The notes beneath the pieces were generated by a model. That model saw only the letters and a program-made list of their open reading frames with translations. It was not told the origin of the DNA and did no database searches. The position numbers were made by a program, and so were the translations under genes. This document shows, in pieces, positions 26,859 through 36,140 of a DNA stretch of 64,000 nucleotides. The stretch spans positions 806,001 through 870,000 of the forward strand of contig NZ_BAABBN010000007.1 of the NCBI RefSeq assembly GCF_039537985.1, read 5' to 3'. Origin of the DNA: Litoribacillus peritrichatus (GTDB taxonomy: Bacteria > Pseudomonadota > Gammaproteobacteria > Pseudomonadales > Litoribrevibacteraceae). The number at the start of each line of letters is the position of its first letter. Position 1 is the first letter of the stretch.

Positions 26859-27451
26859 CTTTCTATCTTAATGGGAGCCCCCCATGTCTTTTTCAGTGGT
26901 ATTTCCCCTGTCCAAGCGGGATAAATCATATCCTGTTCGTCATCGTTCGGGCCGCCGGTACGTATTTTTACAGCCCCTTCGCAAATATTCATTTTCAGTA
27001 ATGTGGTTGCCTTAAGTTCATGTTCATCGGGCGTTTTAATTTGGCTCCAACGCCCCTCCTCAAGTTGATCCACAAAAAGTTTGTAGGCATGTAACTGATC
27101 TTGTTCATTGGTGACCTCTTCAAATTGCCCAAATAAAACGGCCGAACGATAATTAGCACTGTGATGAAAAGCTGTCTTAGACATAACCCAACCGTTCATC
27201 TCAGCGAATGAAAGACAAACATCCTTTCCTTTGGCCAGTTGTTTCATCAGCCTGCTTCCCCGGCTACCATGGATATAAACCGAATCCTCTATGCGCCAGA
27301 TAAGCATAGGAATCGAAAAGGGCGAGCCTTCCTGAATAAAACAGACGTGAGCCATTTTTAAATCATCAATGAGAGGATAAAGGTCTTTGGTGTCGTAGGA
27401 CGCTCTTTTTGCGGTTCTTTTAACCGTTGATTTGGCTGTTTTTTCTAGCAT
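26855..27451 (-). CDS. Pyridoxamine 5'-phosphate oxidase-family (FMN split-barrel) protein
   Basis: 198 residues. FMN-binding split barrel pattern: AHVCFIQEGSPFSIPMLIWRI, VYIHGSRGSRLMKQLAKG (phosphate contact) and SAVLFGQFEEVTNEQD, as in PPOX-class proteins of the NimA-like/YvaD group. Divergent from a MocR-type regulator, an arrangement common for PdxR/MocR regulators and FMN/PLP enzymes. The reaction is unknown. Confidence 0.8.
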   Translation of the reverse strand: MLEKTAKSTVKRTAKRASYDTKDLYPLIDDLKMAHVCFIQEGSPFSIPMLIWRIEDSVYIHGSRGSRLMKQLAKGKDVCLSFAEMNGWVMSKTAFHHSANYRSAVLFGQFEEVTNEQDQLHAYKLFVDQLEEGRWSQIKTPDEHELKATTLLKMNICEGAVKIRTGGPNDDEQDMIYPAWTGEIPLKKTWGAPIKIES

Positions 27452-27525
27452 ATCTACTCTCCTATTAATTAACCTGAGTCAGGTGGTGCTTGCTGAAGTC
27501 TGATAAGCTGGATTGTGAGGAAATA

Positions 27526-27570
27526 TTGGTGCTAGAGTTAGTGCCAAATTAAAAAATAAAATGGTACCAA
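27526..27570 (+). promoter_or_regulatory. Repeated TTGG(T/C)(G/A)C half-sites before the MocR gene
   Basis: TTGGTGC at 27526-27532, the reverse-complement form GTGCCAA at 27541-27547 and GGTACCAA at 27563-27570 share one half-site. They lie directly before the GTG start at 27574. MocR/PdxR regulators usually bind such repeats and repress themselves and the divergent gene. Confidence 0.5.
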
Positions 27571-27573
27571 TTT

Positions 27574-29085
27574 GTGACGGAACTTGATCCTCTAAGAGAC
27601 TTTTCTTTCGATTCGGCCAGTCAGCGCTCTCTTCAATCTCAGATTTATCAAGGGTTAAAGTCGAGAATCTTGAAGGGGCGGCTGCAACCAGGGACTCGGC
27701 TTCCAGCAACCAGAAAGCTAGCGGAGTTCATGTCGGTCAGCCGTAACACAGTGAATGCCGCATTAGATCAACTAAAAAGTGAAGGTTATCTGGAAAGCAA
27801 ACCGGGCTCTGGTTGTTTTATTTCAGAGCATTTACCAGAGACCTATTTGACGGCACAAAAAGTGAGCCGCTCCTCAGCAGGCGAGCACTCTCTTGAACGC
27901 GTTAATAAACAGCATCGGCGTTTACAGCTTTCTGCTTTTAGTCAGGCTTTGGGCGCTGTACCGATAAAGCAACAGGTTGAAAATGGCAGCTTTGAGGCCG
28001 GGGTACCAGATTTAAAAGCGTTTCCAACTAAGAGGTGGGCGCAAATTATTCATCATCAAAGCCAGCGCTCTTCATTGATGGGTTACGATAACCCTCAAGG
28101 TTATTTGCCTCTCAGAGAGGTTCTTGCGGATTATTTAAGAACTTCGAGAGGGGTGGACTGCAATGCCTGCGAGATAGTGATTACTGCCGGAGCTCAGCAG
28201 GCCAGTAATCTGGCTCTGCAAGTATTGCTAGATCAAGGTGATAGTGTTTATGTGGAAGACCCTGGGTATATAGGGTTTCGCAAAGCGGTTCAGGCAAATG
28301 GGGGACAGGTCATTGGCTTGCCAGTGTCCAGTCAAGGCCTGGATCTAGATTTTCTTCCTAAAGCGCCTTCTGGAAAAGTGATGTACATCACCCCCACGCA
28401 TCAATACCCAATGGGTGGGATTATGCCGTTAGGCAATCGCATGAAGCTACTGCAATGGGCTGCCGACCATGGTGTTTGGGTATTGGAAGACGATTACGAC
28501 AGCGAGTATCACTATGAGCACAAACCCATCGCAGCCATTCAAGGTTTGGGGCTGAAAGAACAGGTGCTTTACATTGGTTCTTTTAGCAAGGTGATGTTTC
28601 CTGGGCTTCGTCTGGGTTATCTGGTGGTGCCTGAAAGGTTAGTAGATGCTTGTGTGAAGGCAAAAAACTTTATGTCCGGGCATTCGCCCATTTTGGAGCA
28701 AGCGGCCACCGCAGAGTTTATACAGTCCGGATTATTCATTCGTCACCTGCGTCAGATGAGGGTTTTATATCAGGACAAGCATAATGAAATGCTCCGTGCG
28801 TGTAAGACGCACTTGGCTGACTTCATGACGGCGATCTACACCGGAGCAGGTATGCATTTGGTGCTTGTTTTTAAGGGCGCGTTACAAGATAACCATACCT
28901 CAGATGTCAAAGTTGTTGAGGCGATGGCGCTAAGAGGCATTCAAGGTGGTGCACTCTCTTCTTATTACGTAGAAAAGCACAGGGAAAATGGTTTAGTGCT
29001 TGGTTTCTCAAATACAAATGTAGCTGACATTGAACGAGGGGTATTGCGCATCAGGCAAGCCGTCGAAGCCTGCCTTGATCACTAA
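27574..29085 (+). CDS. MocR/PdxR-family regulator (GntR HTH + aminotransferase domain)
   Basis: 503 residues. N-terminal GntR winged helix (about 16-85: RLQPGTRLPATRKLAEFMSV, SRNTVNAALDQL). The rest is a fold type I aminotransferase domain: Asp in EDDYDSEYHYEHK, PLP Lys in SFSKVMFPGLRLGY. In this family the domain senses PLP or an aminated ligand. The GTG start has no good ribosome binding site and lies inside the repeat region, so the start is uncertain. The likely target is the divergent PPOX gene. Confidence 0.87.
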   Translation: MTELDPLRDFSFDSASQRSLQSQIYQGLKSRILKGRLQPGTRLPATRKLAEFMSVSRNTVNAALDQLKSEGYLESKPGSGCFISEHLPETYLTAQKVSRSSAGEHSLERVNKQHRRLQLSAFSQALGAVPIKQQVENGSFEAGVPDLKAFPTKRWAQIIHHQSQRSSLMGYDNPQGYLPLREVLADYLRTSRGVDCNACEIVITAGAQQASNLALQVLLDQGDSVYVEDPGYIGFRKAVQANGGQVIGLPVSSQGLDLDFLPKAPSGKVMYITPTHQYPMGGIMPLGNRMKLLQWAADHGVWVLEDDYDSEYHYEHKPIAAIQGLGLKEQVLYIGSFSKVMFPGLRLGYLVVPERLVDACVKAKNFMSGHSPILEQAATAEFIQSGLFIRHLRQMRVLYQDKHNEMLRACKTHLADFMTAIYTGAGMHLVLVFKGALQDNHTSDVKVVEAMALRGIQGGALSSYYVEKHRENGLVLGFSNTNVADIERGVLRIRQAVEACLDH

Positions 29086-29111
29086 GATACTCATGTAAGA
29101 TGAGATTCCAG

Positions 29112-29903
29112 CTAATATTGAGGCAGTTCATCCAGTTCCAGCTCAAACGGGTTAATCAGTTCATTCACCCCCCAGGTAGTCAGATAACTTTGCCAGGTTT
29201 TATTGTTTTTTAGGCTGTCGATAAAGGCATTTAATTTAGGAATGAGAGGTTGGTTGCGCTTGCTGACCAAGATACTTCGGGTATATGCATCGTGTGGCGA
29301 AATCGCAGAGAACAGGTTTTTTTTGGATGGGTCTGTGTATTGCCAATAAAGAAAGCTGGATCGGCTCATAATGAAGGCATCAATTTTATGGCTGGTTAAT
29401 TGATAAAAATTATCCTGGTCGGTTAGCCGGTCTATGCGTGTGATTTTTTTCTGTTTTACAAAGTTATTGATGCCCTTATAAAAGTAGCCGGTTCTTCCTC
29501 CTATCGTCAGGCCAATTAAGTCTTCAGGCTCAGAGTAATTGATGGGTTTATTTGAAAGGCTAATCAGAATGTCTGCGTCCCAAAAAATGTTGTTAGTGGC
29601 TGAGACGTTCGGATCTCGGGATTTAAACCAAAGTGCGTTTGCCCACAGTATTAAATAAGGCTGGCCGCTGGCTACGATTTCATTGAGGACAGGACGGGAT
29701 ACCTGCATTAATTCAAGCTGTGTTTCTGGATGTTCAGCGTTGAATAAATCCACCCAGGCTCTGGTTAAATCCAAGGGTTGTCTGGGCAAATAAAAAGGGG
29801 CATCGGGGTGGTACGAATAGATCGTATAGGATTCTGGTTTGATTTCAGCAAATACCAGACTGTTCCATAAAGATAGCAACAGGATCAGAAAGCATTTTTT
29901 CAC
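29112..29903 (-). CDS. Periplasmic solute-binding protein family 3-like (orphan)
   Basis: 263 residues with Sec signal peptide 1-19 (LWNSLVFA). Family 3-like periplasmic domain: YTIYSYHPDAPFYLPRQPLDL at the start, a DLIGLTIGGRTGYFYKGIN hinge region and a C-terminal helix NKTWQSYLTTWGV. No ABC permease genes nearby; divergent from a second solute-binding protein and a chemoreceptor. It may bind a ligand for sensing rather than transport. Confidence 0.7.
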   Translation of the reverse strand: MKKCFLILLLSLWNSLVFAEIKPESYTIYSYHPDAPFYLPRQPLDLTRAWVDLFNAEHPETQLELMQVSRPVLNEIVASGQPYLILWANALWFKSRDPNVSATNNIFWDADILISLSNKPINYSEPEDLIGLTIGGRTGYFYKGINNFVKQKKITRIDRLTDQDNFYQLTSHKIDAFIMSRSSFLYWQYTDPSKKNLFSAISPHDAYTRSILVSKRNQPLIPKLNAFIDSLKNNKTWQSYLTTWGVNELINPFELELDELPQY

Positions 29904-30089
29904 TGCAGGCTCCCAATAGTTAATGCCAGTTGAGTTGAGTATAGATCAATATGGCGTGCTACCGAGTGCATGAATTTTGAGTGGCCGAGAATACTCAGAA
30001 GGGTCGTGCAGACTTATTTAGAGTAAATCTCTGGTTTGTGGACGGCTCTTGATTATTTGTAATACCTTTTCACTAGACTAAACTCATTG

Positions 30090-30109
30090 TCAAAATCAAT
30101 GAATTTTGA
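30090..30109. promoter_or_regulatory. Inverted repeat in the divergent solute-binding-protein promoter
   Basis: TCAAAAT-CAATGA-ATTTTGA, perfect 7-bp arms, about 34 nt before the start at 30143. Possible operator; no family can be assigned. Confidence 0.4.
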
Positions 30110-30142
30110 ATGTAATTAATTGCTTAGAGGTTTGATGTTGGT

Positions 30143-30877
30143 ATGAGTCGTATTCTTGTTGCAGTGCTAGGTTTTTGTTTGGCTTTTTCGGTTTCTGCGG
30201 GTGAAAAGGTTTTTCTCACTTCTCTGGAGTGGCCACCTTACGCGGGGCGCTCTTTGCCTGAAGGTGGGGCGTCGGTGGCTGTTGCCAAGGCGGCGTTTGC
30301 AGCTGAGGGTTATGACTTGGTGGTGGATTTTCTACCCTGGTCACGAGCTGTGAATGAAGCAAAGGACCCTTCCAGTAAATATTCCGGGTATTTTCCAGAG
30401 TACTATTCTAAAGGCGTTGAGGCTGAGTTTGTGTTTAGTCAGGAAATGGGGTCCGGGCCTTTGGGGTTTATTCAAAATACGTCTAATCCGGTGACGTGGA
30501 ACTCTTTGGATGATTTGTCTAACCAAATCATTGGGGTGGTTCAGGATTATGTAAATACAGACGATTTCGATGCCAGAGTGGCGTCAGGGCAACAGAAAAC
30601 TCAGGCCGTGACCAGCGATGCGATTAATGTCCGAAAAGTGGCGGGTGGACGTATTCCGTTGGCGGTTATTGATCAGAATGTCTTCCAGTATTTGTTGAAA
30701 ACGGATAAATCACTGAAAGGCGCAAGCGCTAAAGTAGAGATGAACGCTAAGCTGCTTGAAGATAAGAAATTATTCGTTTGCTTCAAAAAAACTTCAGATG
30801 GCAAGAACATGGCCGATATCTTCAATCGGGGATTAAGCAAAATTAACGTAGATGAAATTATGAAAAAGTATTTATAA
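30143..30877 (+). CDS. Periplasmic solute-binding protein family 3, next to chemoreceptor
   Basis: 244 residues with signal peptide 1-19 (AFSVSA). Family 3 pattern: VFLTSLEWPPYAGRSLPEGG, VVDFLPWSRAVNEAKDPSSKYSG, and a C-terminal helix DIFNRGLSKINVDEIMKKYL. No transport operon is attached; a methyl-accepting chemotaxis protein gene starts 61 nt downstream on the same strand. A role as ligand presenter to that receptor is inferred from position. Confidence 0.75.
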   Translation: MSRILVAVLGFCLAFSVSAGEKVFLTSLEWPPYAGRSLPEGGASVAVAKAAFAAEGYDLVVDFLPWSRAVNEAKDPSSKYSGYFPEYYSKGVEAEFVFSQEMGSGPLGFIQNTSNPVTWNSLDDLSNQIIGVVQDYVNTDDFDARVASGQQKTQAVTSDAINVRKVAGGRIPLAVIDQNVFQYLLKTDKSLKGASAKVEMNAKLLEDKKLFVCFKKTSDGKNMADIFNRGLSKINVDEIMKKYL

Positions 30878-30938
30878 CTTTTCATGACTTTATTTTCGTT
30901 GGTGGCTTGTATTTGAGGATAAGGTAAAGGGTGATGAT

Positions 30939-32474
30939 GTGGCTAGGAAGATAGGTTTTAAACTGATAGTGCTGCTTGTTGTGACCTTGACGTTCTTCCT
31001 GATAGCGTTTGGATACTACGACTATAACCAGGTCCGTGACAACTTGATTTCACAAACTGAAAAGCAGTCTGAAATGGCCATTCAGCGTTTATCCAAAAGT
31101 CTCCCGGGGTTGGTTTGGAACTTTGAAACCGACCAGGTGGATCAGGTGTTGCTGTCGGAAGTAAAGGCCGGTTTTGTGTACGGCATCATCATCCGAGATG
31201 CAAAAGGTGAGGTAACGAAAGGGCTGATCAATGAGGATTTTGAAGGCATTAAGAAAACGGTGCCTTATAAAAATCACAAGTGGGACGGCCCCACCCTGAA
31301 AGAAAAACTGGAATTTGATGATTACGGTACGAAGAAGAAAATAGGCTCGGTTTCTATTTGGATTGACGAGTCTGAGATGAACGCTCAGTTGGCGGACGTA
31401 GTTGAGCAAACCATTTTCAAAACCCTGGTACTGGATATTATTCTGGCGGTGGTGATTAGCCTTGCTGCAAGAACCCTGGTCGATCGGCCACTCACTCAAG
31501 TGATTAATGCGTTGCACGATATTGCCGAAGGTGAAGGCGACTTGACCCGTCGACTGGACTCCAAGCGCAATGATCAGATTGGTGATCTGGCGAATGAATT
31601 TAATACCTTCGTAGAAAAGATTTTTACCTTGGTGATTGAAACCCGAAATTCCATGCGGGAAATGGAAGGCTGGGTGAATAAGGTGGCTGCCAGCGCTGTC
31701 GACATTAAAGGTGATTTACACGAGCAACACGAAGAAATTGATCAGGTTACAGCGGCGACCCATGAACTGGGAATCGCTTCGCAAAACGTTGCAGAAAACG
31801 CGCAACAGGCTGCTGAGTCTGTACACAGTGCTGATGCCGCCGCAGCTCAGGCCAATACCATTGTGATGCAAGGAATAGAGGCAATCAAAGAACTGGCCGA
31901 AGAAATCGATTCCGGTGCCCAGGCTGTGGATTTGTTGCAGAACGATGTGGCGAACATTACCAGTGTTTTGGCGGTCATTCGGGGCATTGCTGAACAAACT
32001 AACTTATTGGCATTGAATGCCGCCATTGAAGCTGCGCGTGCGGGTGAGATGGGGCGTGGGTTTGCGGTGGTTGCGGATGAAGTTCGCGCTTTAGCCAGCC
32101 GAACTCAGGAAGCCACCGAGGAGATTCAATCCATGATTGAGAAACTCCAGGGCGGCGCTCAAAAAGCCGTTGAGGCAATGCGTTCCTCGAAAGGACGCAG
32201 TGAAGACAGCGTTGAGATGAGTTCTAAAACGGGCGATGCGCTCAGTGATATATCGAACGCGATGTCTGTAATCAATGACATGAGCATCCAAATTGCGAGT
32301 GCCACGGAAGAGCAGAATGCGGTTTGTGATGACGTTACCCGGAACCTGACCAAAATAACCAGTATTGCTGGCAACATCACTGAGGTGTCTCAGACATCGG
32401 TAGAAACGGCGTCTTCCCTTCAGGATTTAAATAAGCAGGTTTTACAGTCTTTCGATCGATTTAAAGTGGATTAG
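30939..32474 (+). CDS. Methyl-accepting chemotaxis protein
   Basis: 511 residues. TM1 about 7-26, periplasmic region about 27-155, TM2 about 156-176, HAMP about 180-235 (DRPLTQVINALHDIAEGEG), then a signalling domain with the hairpin tip IRGIAEQTNLLALNAAIEAA and GRGFAVVADEVRALASR. The start is the GTG at 30939, 8 nt after AAAGGG. No C-terminal CheB/CheR pentapeptide is seen. The short periplasmic domain is compatible with binding a periplasmic solute-binding protein rather than ligand directly. Confidence 0.92.
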   Translation: MARKIGFKLIVLLVVTLTFFLIAFGYYDYNQVRDNLISQTEKQSEMAIQRLSKSLPGLVWNFETDQVDQVLLSEVKAGFVYGIIIRDAKGEVTKGLINEDFEGIKKTVPYKNHKWDGPTLKEKLEFDDYGTKKKIGSVSIWIDESEMNAQLADVVEQTIFKTLVLDIILAVVISLAARTLVDRPLTQVINALHDIAEGEGDLTRRLDSKRNDQIGDLANEFNTFVEKIFTLVIETRNSMREMEGWVNKVAASAVDIKGDLHEQHEEIDQVTAATHELGIASQNVAENAQQAAESVHSADAAAAQANTIVMQGIEAIKELAEEIDSGAQAVDLLQNDVANITSVLAVIRGIAEQTNLLALNAAIEAARAGEMGRGFAVVADEVRALASRTQEATEEIQSMIEKLQGGAQKAVEAMRSSKGRSEDSVEMSSKTGDALSDISNAMSVINDMSIQIASATEEQNAVCDDVTRNLTKITSIAGNITEVSQTSVETASSLQDLNKQVLQSFDRFKVD

Positions 32475-32498
32475 CCCCCGGAGCAGTTCTACACTGAT

Positions 32499-32518
32499 AG
32501 TTATCTGAATAGATAACT
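32499..32518 (+). promoter_or_regulatory. Perfect 8-bp hairpin before the PAS gene
   Basis: AGTTATCT-GAAT-AGATAACT, immediately upstream of the GGGGG ribosome binding site of the 32533 gene. Possible operator or translational control element; it has no terminator T-run. Confidence 0.5.
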
Positions 32519-32532
32519 GTCCGTGGGGGATT

Positions 32533-32916
32533 ATGTCTGGGTTTGAAGATTTCGAAGCACTCATCGGAAATGCCAATGTGGGCATCCACTGTGTTGATAA
32601 AGATGGCTATGTGATCTACGCCAATCAATGGGAATTAGAAACCTTAGGTTATCAACGTGATGAATATGTCGGCCATCATGTTTCGGAATTCGAAGTGGAA
32701 AAGGGTGAGCTGGCAAAGCTGATGAAGGTCTTAGCGGAACGTCAGGAAATCGAAAACTACCCTTATCGTGTTCAAGGCAAAAATTGCGTTCGTAACATCA
32801 TATTTAATTCAACGGTTTATAAAAAAAACGGAAGCTTTCAGCATACCCGTTGTTTTGGATTAAATGTTGAAGAGGAAGTGTTCGCTGTTTATAAAAAAAT
32901 GGCCGGTCAGGTCTGA
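32533..32916 (+). CDS. Single PAS-domain protein
   Basis: 127 residues, essentially one PAS domain: VGIHCVDKDGYVIYANQWELETLGYQRDEYVGHHV (about 16-50) is the N-terminal cap and core, ending with the fifth strand SFQHTRCFGLNV. No output domain. It lies 58 nt after the chemoreceptor gene on the same strand, with a hairpin between them, and may deliver a signal to a neighbour. Confidence 0.75.
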   Translation: MSGFEDFEALIGNANVGIHCVDKDGYVIYANQWELETLGYQRDEYVGHHVSEFEVEKGELAKLMKVLAERQEIENYPYRVQGKNCVRNIIFNSTVYKKNGSFQHTRCFGLNVEEEVFAVYKKMAGQV

Positions 32917-33011
32917 TCTTAATTATTCCACGATCTGAATGACAATCAAATCTGACTGAGATGATCGGAATTTGTTTTCTTTCCTTGGTCCGGTTTCTAT
33001 CGTGGAACTAA

Positions 33012-35213
33012 CTACTTATCGGTATGCACAAAGACCCCGTCCCAGTTTACCTCCGGTGGTGACTTTTGATACTGCCGGATTCTGTTGACGTATAATTTGT
33101 ACAACTTTGCCCGGCCATCTTTGCGAATGATCAACTGGTGCAGGATTTTCAGACAATGATTCCAGTCCTGTGCCCGGTAACAGAGCAGCATTTCATTAAA
33201 CGCGTTTACTTCTTCAACTTCCTTCTCAGAAAGAAGGTCGTGATGGCCGATGGGTTCATAAATACTGACAGGGCGATCTTTGCCTTTCACTTTGACCCGG
33301 TCCAGCTCTCGGCATAATATTTCAGGAATCAGGGCACGTGTTTCTTCACCGATGATGATGTCGACGCCGTATGACTTGGTTAAACCTTCCAGCCGTGAGC
33401 CGAGGTTTACGGAATCTCCCAGTACGGTATACGCCATTCGGAATTCAGACCCCATATTGCCAACGTCCATGGTACCGGTATTGATGCCTATGCCGATTTC
33501 GATGCGCGGCCATTTCTTTTGCTTAAAGTGTTGGTTGAGCTTGGTCAGCTCTTCAATCATTTCTTCGGCGGCATGAATGGCGTTGTAGTGATGCCGCTCA
33601 TCCGTGATCGGAGCCCCCCAAAAGGCCATAATGGCATCGCCCATATATTTATCGATGGTGCCATTGTGTTTATGAATGATGCGTGTCATGGGTGTCAGGT
33701 ATTCACTCATCAATTTAGCCAGTTCTTTTGGCTCCAGTCCTTCTGAGATATTGGTGAACCCTCTGATGTCGGTAAACAGAACCGTCATTTCCCGACTTTC
33801 GCCATCCAAAGCAAAGCTTTCCGGTGATTTGGCCATTTCAGAGACGATTTCTTTAGGAATGTACTGGCTGAACAGTTTGGCAAGATGACGCTTGGCTCTG
33901 GACTCCACCAAATAGCCCCAGGCTGTCTGGAATGCGATGAGGCAGAATACCAGCATTAAAGGGTTGGCCAGTTGTAAGATGATGCCCTGATTCCAGGCGA
34001 ACATATTGAACGCGGTGTAACCGGCAACGAGCACGGTTGCCAGAATCAGGTGTTTTATCGGGCTGTTCAGTGCCGGTGAGAAAATGAGAATCAAACCCAT
34101 GATTAATATCGTAATGAATTCCTGAGCAATGGAATAACTGGGCTGAAAGCGGGTGGTGCCGTCCAGTATGCCGGAGATGAGGTTGGCATGAACCTCAACA
34201 CCCGGGTAGTTTTTTTGTAACGGGGTGGATCGCAGATCCAGCAAACCGGGGGCTGTTGTGCCAATCAGTACGATTTTATCTTTAATGCGGGGAATTGGGT
34301 GTTTGGCTGTTAATACTTCTTCAGCGGACAGATAAGGATAGCTGTTTTGTCGGCCTCGATACGGCACGTACACTTCCGTTTTGCCATTGGTTGGGATGTA
34401 CTGTTTGTCAATGATGATGCCTTCGATGGCCAGATATTCGTCTTGTCGCTGGATGTCTAGTTTGAGGTTTGTGCTGTTCGTGGCAACCTGATAAGTGGCG
34501 AGTGCCAGAGAAGGGTATATGCCACCGTTATACATTTGAATCAGAGGAACTTTGCGATAGATGCCATCCGGGTCTACCGATGGATTATCAAAAAAGCCTG
34601 AATGGGCAGCGGCTTGTTGAAGTTGTTGCAAGTTGCCTGTGTAGCTTGAAGGGGTAATCAGGCTGACTTTATCCCGGATGGAGGGGGATAAACGTGTCTC
34701 CGGAGCAGGTAGTGCATTAATTGGGTTGGTGGTTCTGTTCTGGTTAAACACATAACCAAGAATGACCGGACGGTTCACGATGTCTTTGGTGAACTGTTGA
34801 TCGTAATTCAGTTTGGCTTGCCAGTCCTGAACCAGCTTAAAGGGGAGGTAGTCCTTGATTTCCTGAAGGAGTTGAATCCCGTCCGAGGTGTCTTTTTCTG
34901 CAAAGACCATATCAAACGACACGGTTTTGGCTTGGTGGGTGTCAGTCAGTTTGCGGGTTAACTTTCCGATGATGTCTCTGTTCCAGGGCCATTGGCCGAT
35001 GGCCTGAAGACTTTTTTCATCAATGTCGACGATGACGATTCGGTTATCCGTTGAATTGGGGGCGGTGGCTTTGAGCCGAACGTCATAAGAAAAACGTTCC
35101 AAGGCATCAAATAAGGTTATGTTCAGTGTCCCTGTGACATGCATTAAAAACACGAGAAGGATCAGCAGGCTTAACGCAAGACGAACCAATTTTTTAATGC
35201 TTTTAAAATTCAT
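33012..35213 (-). CDS. CHASE2-domain adenylate/guanylate cyclase
   Basis: 733 residues. TM1 about 7-27; extracellular CHASE2 sensor about 28-350; three closely spaced helices (about 355-435); class III cyclase domain about 475-650 with metal-binding Asp in VLFTDIRGFTNISEG and in DKYMGDAIMAFWGAP, and the C-terminal LGDSVNLGSRLEGLTK motif. The tail about 660-733 is helical. The downstream family usually makes cAMP. A FecR-like gene is on the same strand directly upstream, a common pairing. Confidence 0.9.
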   Translation of the reverse strand: MNFKSIKKLVRLALSLLILLVFLMHVTGTLNITLFDALERFSYDVRLKATAPNSTDNRIVIVDIDEKSLQAIGQWPWNRDIIGKLTRKLTDTHQAKTVSFDMVFAEKDTSDGIQLLQEIKDYLPFKLVQDWQAKLNYDQQFTKDIVNRPVILGYVFNQNRTTNPINALPAPETRLSPSIRDKVSLITPSSYTGNLQQLQQAAAHSGFFDNPSVDPDGIYRKVPLIQMYNGGIYPSLALATYQVATNSTNLKLDIQRQDEYLAIEGIIIDKQYIPTNGKTEVYVPYRGRQNSYPYLSAEEVLTAKHPIPRIKDKIVLIGTTAPGLLDLRSTPLQKNYPGVEVHANLISGILDGTTRFQPSYSIAQEFITILIMGLILIFSPALNSPIKHLILATVLVAGYTAFNMFAWNQGIILQLANPLMLVFCLIAFQTAWGYLVESRAKRHLAKLFSQYIPKEIVSEMAKSPESFALDGESREMTVLFTDIRGFTNISEGLEPKELAKLMSEYLTPMTRIIHKHNGTIDKYMGDAIMAFWGAPITDERHHYNAIHAAEEMIEELTKLNQHFKQKKWPRIEIGIGINTGTMDVGNMGSEFRMAYTVLGDSVNLGSRLEGLTKSYGVDIIIGEETRALIPEILCRELDRVKVKGKDRPVSIYEPIGHHDLLSEKEVEEVNAFNEMLLCYRAQDWNHCLKILHQLIIRKDGRAKLYKLYVNRIRQYQKSPPEVNWDGVFVHTDK

Positions 35214-35281
35214 TCACTTTCACCCGCTAGGCATTACATGAGTCTGGAGAGCAGATTGATCAGGAATTGAGGATCTTCGCG

Positions 35282-36007
35282 TTAGTATCCTCGTCTCGGA
35301 GAGCTGTAGCCCATAGATGAAGAAAAGGGCGGAGTGCGACCGGTAATGGCTTCGATGAGACTGAGTTCTTCGTCTGTGTGGTTTTTAAAAGGTGCGGCCG
35401 TGATTAACTTACCTTCAGAGCCGTCAGCCAGAATGTACCTTGGGGCATCGTGGTGTTTCGACTCAATGGTTTCTGTGCTTTGTTGATCATTATTCGCGAC
35501 AATATCGACCAGTCCGTAGCAGGTGCAAACGTAGCTGACATCCGGTGCTGATTCGGTGTATATGCCTGTGCCTCGAATGCCGATGGTCGCAGTGGTGGTT
35601 TCAAGTTGATGACTTTCGCCTGATTTACGCTTGCCTAACACGGAGAGCAGCTTTCCGGAAATCAAACGTAAGCCGGATTCAAGTGTTTTAGACGCTCCCT
35701 TGAGTTGTAAGCTGCTGTTTTCTCTAAGAATGTGGGCATCTTTCCCAACCACAAAAATGATATGGCTGTTGCTGCCGGTTTCTACCAGGGATTGGGCAGT
35801 GATAAAGGTGGACTGGGTCGCAAGTTGGCCGTCTACGTACACTTCCCCGGACATTTCATAAATGGATTGGTCTGGGGGTAACTCTTCCGGGATATTGCCG
35901 AAAGCGTGCACCAGTGGTGCTAAAATCCCACTCGCGCCCAGCCCAATGTAGCCACCGCTGATGAGCGATGCTCGAATGAAATCCCGACGTAGAAAACGAT
36001 TGGTCAT
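35282..36007 (-). CDS. FecR-domain protein with Tat-type signal
   Basis: 241 residues. The N-terminus RRDFIRASLISGG is a twin-arginine-type signal. FecR domain about 50-165: SIYEMSGEVYVDGQLATQS, VETGSNSHIIFVVGKDAHI and LETTTATIGIRGTGIY, the usual beta-helix-like pattern. The C-terminus is Ser/Tyr-rich (SSSMGYSSPRRGY). Located 69 nt before the CHASE2 cyclase gene on the same strand; the pair is probably one operon. Periplasmic sensing partner is inferred. Confidence 0.8.
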   Translation of the reverse strand: MTNRFLRRDFIRASLISGGYIGLGASGILAPLVHAFGNIPEELPPDQSIYEMSGEVYVDGQLATQSTFITAQSLVETGSNSHIIFVVGKDAHILRENSSLQLKGASKTLESGLRLISGKLLSVLGKRKSGESHQLETTTATIGIRGTGIYTESAPDVSYVCTCYGLVDIVANNDQQSTETIESKHHDAPRYILADGSEGKLITAAPFKNHTDEELSLIEAITGRTPPFSSSMGYSSPRRGY

Positions 36008-36098
36008 AATCCCTCACTTTTTGGTTGCCCTTAAAAGATTTATAGCACAGGGATAATTTTTTGCCGGGTAAAGCGATCGCTGACTTGTTTCAATTGCG

Positions 36099-36123
36099 GG
36101 CAAGACCGTTTTACGATCTTGCC
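36099..36123 (-). terminator. Hairpin downstream of astE
   Basis: Arms GGCAAGA / TCTTGCC with an 11-nt loop just after the astE stop codon. There is no U-run, so this may be a Rho-dependent or processing hairpin. Confidence 0.4.
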
Positions 36124-36140
36124 TGAGTCACGTTGCAGAT

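Noticed and set aside
36073..36080. GCGATCGC octamer
   Set aside because: Single copy and common by chance; no repeated pattern in this window.
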